Source: Amycolatopsis sp. 195334CR | GTDB taxonomy: Bacteria; Actinomycetota; Actinomycetes; Mycobacteriales; Pseudonocardiaceae | NCBI RefSeq assembly: GCF_017309385.1 | Contig: NZ_JAFJMJ010000001.1 | Coordinates: forward strand, 1,488,001 to 1,552,000 | Reading direction: 5' to 3' | Length of the DNA stretch: 64,000 nucleotides | Part shown: positions 61,072 through 64,000 of the stretch, in pieces | Numbering within the stretch: position 1 is the first letter of the stretch | How the letters are laid out: each line of letters starts with the position of its first letter | Made by a program: the position numbers and the translations under genes | Notes under the pieces: model-generated | Told to the model about the DNA's origin: nothing | Seen by the model: the letters and a program-made list of their open reading frames with translations, nothing else | The model's database searches: none

Positions 61072-64000
61072 GTGGAATTTCGGATGCTAGGTCCCCTGGA
61101 GGCGTGGCACGACAACGCCCCCGTGCCGCTGGGTGATCAGCAGCAACGCTTCATCCTGGTGGTGCTCCTGCTGCACGCGAACCGGCCGGTGACCGCGGAG
61201 CGGCTGACCGAGATCGTGTGGGGCGGCAACCTCGAGCGGCGGACGCTCGTGCGCGGGTACATCAACAAACTGCGCAAGGCGTTCGGCGACGCCGACGACC
61301 TGGCGATCGAAACCACGGCGACCGGCTACCTGTTGCGGGTGTCGCCGGAGCAGATCGACACCAGCCGGTTCGACCGCTTGTGCGCGGAAGCCCGGCAGGC
61401 GGACGACCCCCGTCAAGCGATCGACCTGCTGCGTGCCGCCGTCGACCTGTGGCGCGGCTGGTTCCTCGAGGACATCGACATCGACCGCGTGGGCGGCACC
61501 GACGTGGTCTCCCCGGACGACAGCTACTTCGACGCCGTCGGTGACCTCGCCGAACTGGAGTTGGCCGCGGGCGACCACCGATCCGCGCGGGACCGCCTGC
61601 GTCGCCTGGTGCGCAAGGAGCCGGACCGGCAGAAGCACGCCGAGTTGCTGATGCGCGCGCTGCTCGCGAACGGCGACCGGGTGGAGGCCATCCGGGTCTT
61701 CCAGAGCACCAGCGAAGCCCTCGCGGCGCTCGGGGTGGAGCCGGGCCCGGTGCTGCGCAACATCGCCGCGCGGGCGGAACGCGGTGAGCCCGCCAGTTCC
61801 CTGGCGTCACGACCCGGCGGATTCACCGGTCGCACCGCCGAATTCGACGAGATCCGGATGGCCGCCGCCGAAGGGCGTCACGCGGTGTGGGTGAGCGGCG
61901 CGCCAGGTGTCGGCAAAACGGGCTTGGCCATCGAAGCTGCGCACCGGCTGCGTGACCGGTTCCCGGATGGGCAACTCCTGGTTCGGCTCAACGGGTTCAC
62001 CCCGAATGTGCCCGCGATGAGCGTCAGCGAAGCGCTCACCCAGCTCCTGGTCGAACTCGGTGTGCCCGCCGAGCAGATCCCCGCGTCGGCCGGCCGGAAA
62101 GCCACTCTGTTCCAGACGGAGCTGTACGGCACCCGGACCCTGATCGTGCTGGACAACGCCGCGTCGGCGGACCAGGTGCGTCCGCTGCTGCCGGAGGCGC
62201 CGGGCTGCTTCGCCGTGGTGACGAGCAGACGGGTGGGTGAGCCGGACACCGGCGAGCAGGTGCGGCTCAGCCCGCTGCCGCCGGAGGACGCGGTCGCGTT
62301 GTTCCGCACGCTGGCCGGCCCACTCCGCGTCCGCGGCCAGTCCGCCGAAGTGGCCGCGGTGGTCAAGCGGTGCGGTTACCTCCCGATGCCGATCCGGGTG
62401 GTGGCCGCGTTGTTCCGCAGGCACGAGCGGTGGCCGCTCGAACACCTGGTCCGCCTGTTGGAGGAGAGCGGCCCGTGGCACGCGGACACCGACGACGTGG
62501 CTGGTGCCGCCGCGGTGCGGGTTTCCTACCAGCAGCTCGGCGATCGCCAGCGCACCATGTTCCGCCTGCTCGGCCACGCGCCAGGACCACACATCACGGT
62601 GGCGGGAGCGTCAGCGCTCGCAGGCCGTCCCCTCCCCCAGGCCCGCCTCGCGCTCGACGACCTCCACGAGGTGTGCCTGCTGGAGGAACTGGCCCCGGAG
62701 CGCTACCAGATGCTGGACCCGCTCAAGGAGTTCGCCGCAGCGGAGCCTCCTCCGGCCACGCCGGACGAGGCCGCGGACGCCGTGGCGAGGCTGCTCGACT
62801 TCTACCTCGTCACCCTGGCGGACGCGGTGGGCGTCGCGTACCCGTTCGAGCGGCCGCGACTGCCCGCGGTGGACCGCACCTGCTCGGTGGCGCGGAAGTT
62901 CGACAGCGCGGCCACCGCGATCGCCTGGATCGCCGACGAACGCGAGAACCTGGTGGCGGCGATCCGCCACGCCGCCGCACACGACCGGCCGGAGCACGCC
63001 TGGCGGCTGGCCGTGCTGATCTGGCGTTACTTCCACACCACCAGCCAGTTCGAGGACTGGCTGGAAACGATGAAGCTCGCCAAGGAAATCGTGTCCGCCG
63101 ATCCGGACAACGCCTATGGGCAGGCGCACGTGCTGCTCCGGCTCGCCACCGCGCAAAACCGGCTCGGCCGGCTCACCGAAGCACTCGACCTGGCCAAGCA
63201 GGCACTGCCCAGGTGGGCGCAGGTGGGCGACGCACGTGGTGAGGCGGCTACCTTGTGCGCGATCGCCATTCCGACCATGGAGCTGGGCAGGCACGGTGAA
63301 GCGATCGCGCATTTCGAGGCGGCGCTGGAAAAGTACGAAGAAGTCGGCGACCTGCGCGGCCAGGCCCACGCGCTGAGCAACCTCGGCTACCTCAACGAAC
63401 TGCACGGGAAGCTGGACGTCGCACTGCGCCAGCACCGCGCCGCGGTGCCGATCCTGCGCGAGATCGGCCACGTGCAGGGCCTGGCGCACGTGCTGAACAA
63501 CCTCGGCTCGATCCGGCAGAAACTGGGTTCCTTTGGCGAGGCGCTGGCTGATCACCGGGAGGCACACGAGCTCGCCGGTCAGGTGGGTGACAACTGCGTT
63601 GCCGCCTACGCACTGACCAACATCGGCACGGTGCATCGGCTGGCCGGCCGGCTGGTGGAGGCAGCCCGCTACCAGGAACGGGCCACCGCCGTGGCGGCCG
63701 AGGTGTTCGACGCCGACCTGCGCACCCAGCTCTACCGCGACCGCGCCGCGACCGCGCAGGCGGGCGGCGACCTGGCGGAGGCGCTCCGGTTGTACCGGGG
63801 CGCGCTGGACCTGGCGGCCGGTACCGGGAACCACACCCATCGGGCCCACGCGGACCGCGGCGTCGCCCAGGTCTTGCACGCACTGGGCAGGCATGCCGAA
63901 GCCGTCCCGCACTGGGAGGCGGCCGAGGCGGGGTTCGCGGAGCTGGAAGTGCCCGAGTCGGACGAAGTCCACACGGAACGCGACGCCCTGTCCTGTGCGT
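61072..64000 (+). CDS. AfsR-type SARP regulator with NB-ARC and TPR domains, 3' end outside window
   Basis: The visible 976 residues include an OmpR-type winged helix (MEFRMLGPLEAWHDN, LTEIVWGGN), a BTAD domain (about 95-240), an NB-ARC STAND ATPase with an intact Walker A GAPGVGKTGLA (about 276) and LIVLDNAASADQV Walker B, then tetratricopeptide repeats (ALSNLGYLNELHGKLDVALR, VLNNLGSIRQKLGSFGEALA). AfsR relatives control secondary metabolism. The GTG at 61072 follows AGGAGG by 4 nt and gives the usual SARP start. It is divergent from the VWA-TIR operon, so may control it. Confidence 0.9.
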   Translation, partial: MEFRMLGPLEAWHDNAPVPLGDQQQRFILVVLLLHANRPVTAERLTEIVWGGNLERRTLVRGYINKLRKAFGDADDLAIETTATGYLLRVSPEQIDTSRFDRLCAEARQADDPRQAIDLLRAAVDLWRGWFLEDIDIDRVGGTDVVSPDDSYFDAVGDLAELELAAGDHRSARDRLRRLVRKEPDRQKHAELLMRALLANGDRVEAIRVFQSTSEALAALGVEPGPVLRNIAARAERGEPASSLASRPGGFTGRTAEFDEIRMAAAEGRHAVWVSGAPGVGKTGLAIEAAHRLRDRFPDGQLLVRLNGFTPNVPAMSVSEALTQLLVELGVPAEQIPASAGRKATLFQTELYGTRTLIVLDNAASADQVRPLLPEAPGCFAVVTSRRVGEPDTGEQVRLSPLPPEDAVALFRTLAGPLRVRGQSAEVAAVVKRCGYLPMPIRVVAALFRRHERWPLEHLVRLLEESGPWHADTDDVAGAAAVRVSYQQLGDRQRTMFRLLGHAPGPHITVAGASALAGRPLPQARLALDDLHEVCLLEELAPERYQMLDPLKEFAAAEPPPATPDEAADAVARLLDFYLVTLADAVGVAYPFERPRLPAVDRTCSVARKFDSAATAIAWIADERENLVAAIRHAAAHDRPEHAWRLAVLIWRYFHTTSQFEDWLETMKLAKEIVSADPDNAYGQAHVLLRLATAQNRLGRLTEALDLAKQALPRWAQVGDARGEAATLCAIAIPTMELGRHGEAIAHFEAALEKYEEVGDLRGQAHALSNLGYLNELHGKLDVALRQHRAAVPILREIGHVQGLAHVLNNLGSIRQKLGSFGEALADHREAHELAGQVGDNCVAAYALTNIGTVHRLAGRLVEAARYQERATAVAAEVFDADLRTQLYRDRAATAQAGGDLAEALRLYRGALDLAAGTGNHTHRAHADRGVAQVLHALGRHAEAVPHWEAAEAGFAELEVPESDEVHTERDALSCA

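Overview
The window looks like chromosomal DNA of a filamentous or soil actinobacterium, most plausibly of the family Pseudonocardiaceae (Amycolatopsis-like). The reasons are a very high GC content, many GTG/TTG starts, 1-4 nt gene overlaps, and a gene order matching the mycobacterial mprA-mprB-pepD-moaB2-mscL ... ruc(FmdB)-5-FTHF ligase-galU-glp-rimJ-glpR ... pmt-rsmI region (Rv0981-Rv1003 in M. tuberculosis). That ancestral backbone is split here by several accessory blocks. The genus is inference; no rRNA is present.

Layout. 0-2.6 kb: divergent rsmI (cut by the window edge) and the protein O-mannosyltransferase pmt. 2.6-10.2 kb: an NmrA-type reductase, a secreted GH18 chitinase, a membrane-anchored Ser/Thr kinase of unusual orientation, a propionyl-CoA synthetase and a secreted GH20 hexosaminidase. 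Both chitin-degradation genes carry DasR-type (dre-like) operators. 10.2-22.3 kb: metabolic and regulatory genes (TetR, MOSC, an aldehyde dehydrogenase-DUF779 pair with a divergent GAF activator, an alpha/beta hydrolase, SGNH-TetR, MMPL exporter, NarL-type two-component pair, RibD-like reductase). 22.3-27.7 kb: a TetR/reductase pair sharing an operator, then SnoaL-AraC-VOC-VOC-UvrA-like ATPase. The uvrA-like gene changes lysine codon preference abruptly midway.

27.9-31.2 kb: a compact three-gene cassette next to tRNA-Ala(CGC): a ParA-type ATPase, a small protein with SAP/Rho_N-like motifs, and a RAMA-CBS-HEPN-like protein. It looks like an uncharacterised defence or DNA-handling system. 31.2-38.6 kb: the conserved backbone, including the gephyrin-like Glp with its membrane receptor GlpR/SepX, galU, 5-FTHF ligase, CIRCE-controlled ruc, a SAF protein, mscL, moaB2 and a tiny conserved-looking 51-aa gene.

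38.8-48.3 kb: an epimerase and a P450, a roughly 460-bp 9-bp-period minisatellite, a two-component system, a polytopic membrane glycosyltransferase-like protein, and a five-gene overlapping operon (GT2, DUF2064 transferase, methyltransferase, molybdopterin oxidoreductase, small membrane protein) whose product is unknown. 48.5-55.6 kb: pepD, galT-deoR, mprAB (MprA-box-like repeats lie before both pepD and mprA), a TRIC-type channel, an orphan response regulator and tRNA-Arg(CCT).

55.7-64 kb: a second accessory block: a 1231-aa TIR protein with a degenerate P-loop region, a probable helix-turn-helix protein and a von Willebrand A protein in one overlapping operon, divergent from an AfsR-type SARP/NB-ARC/TPR regulator that runs off the end. 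This is the other strong candidate for an undescribed conflict system.
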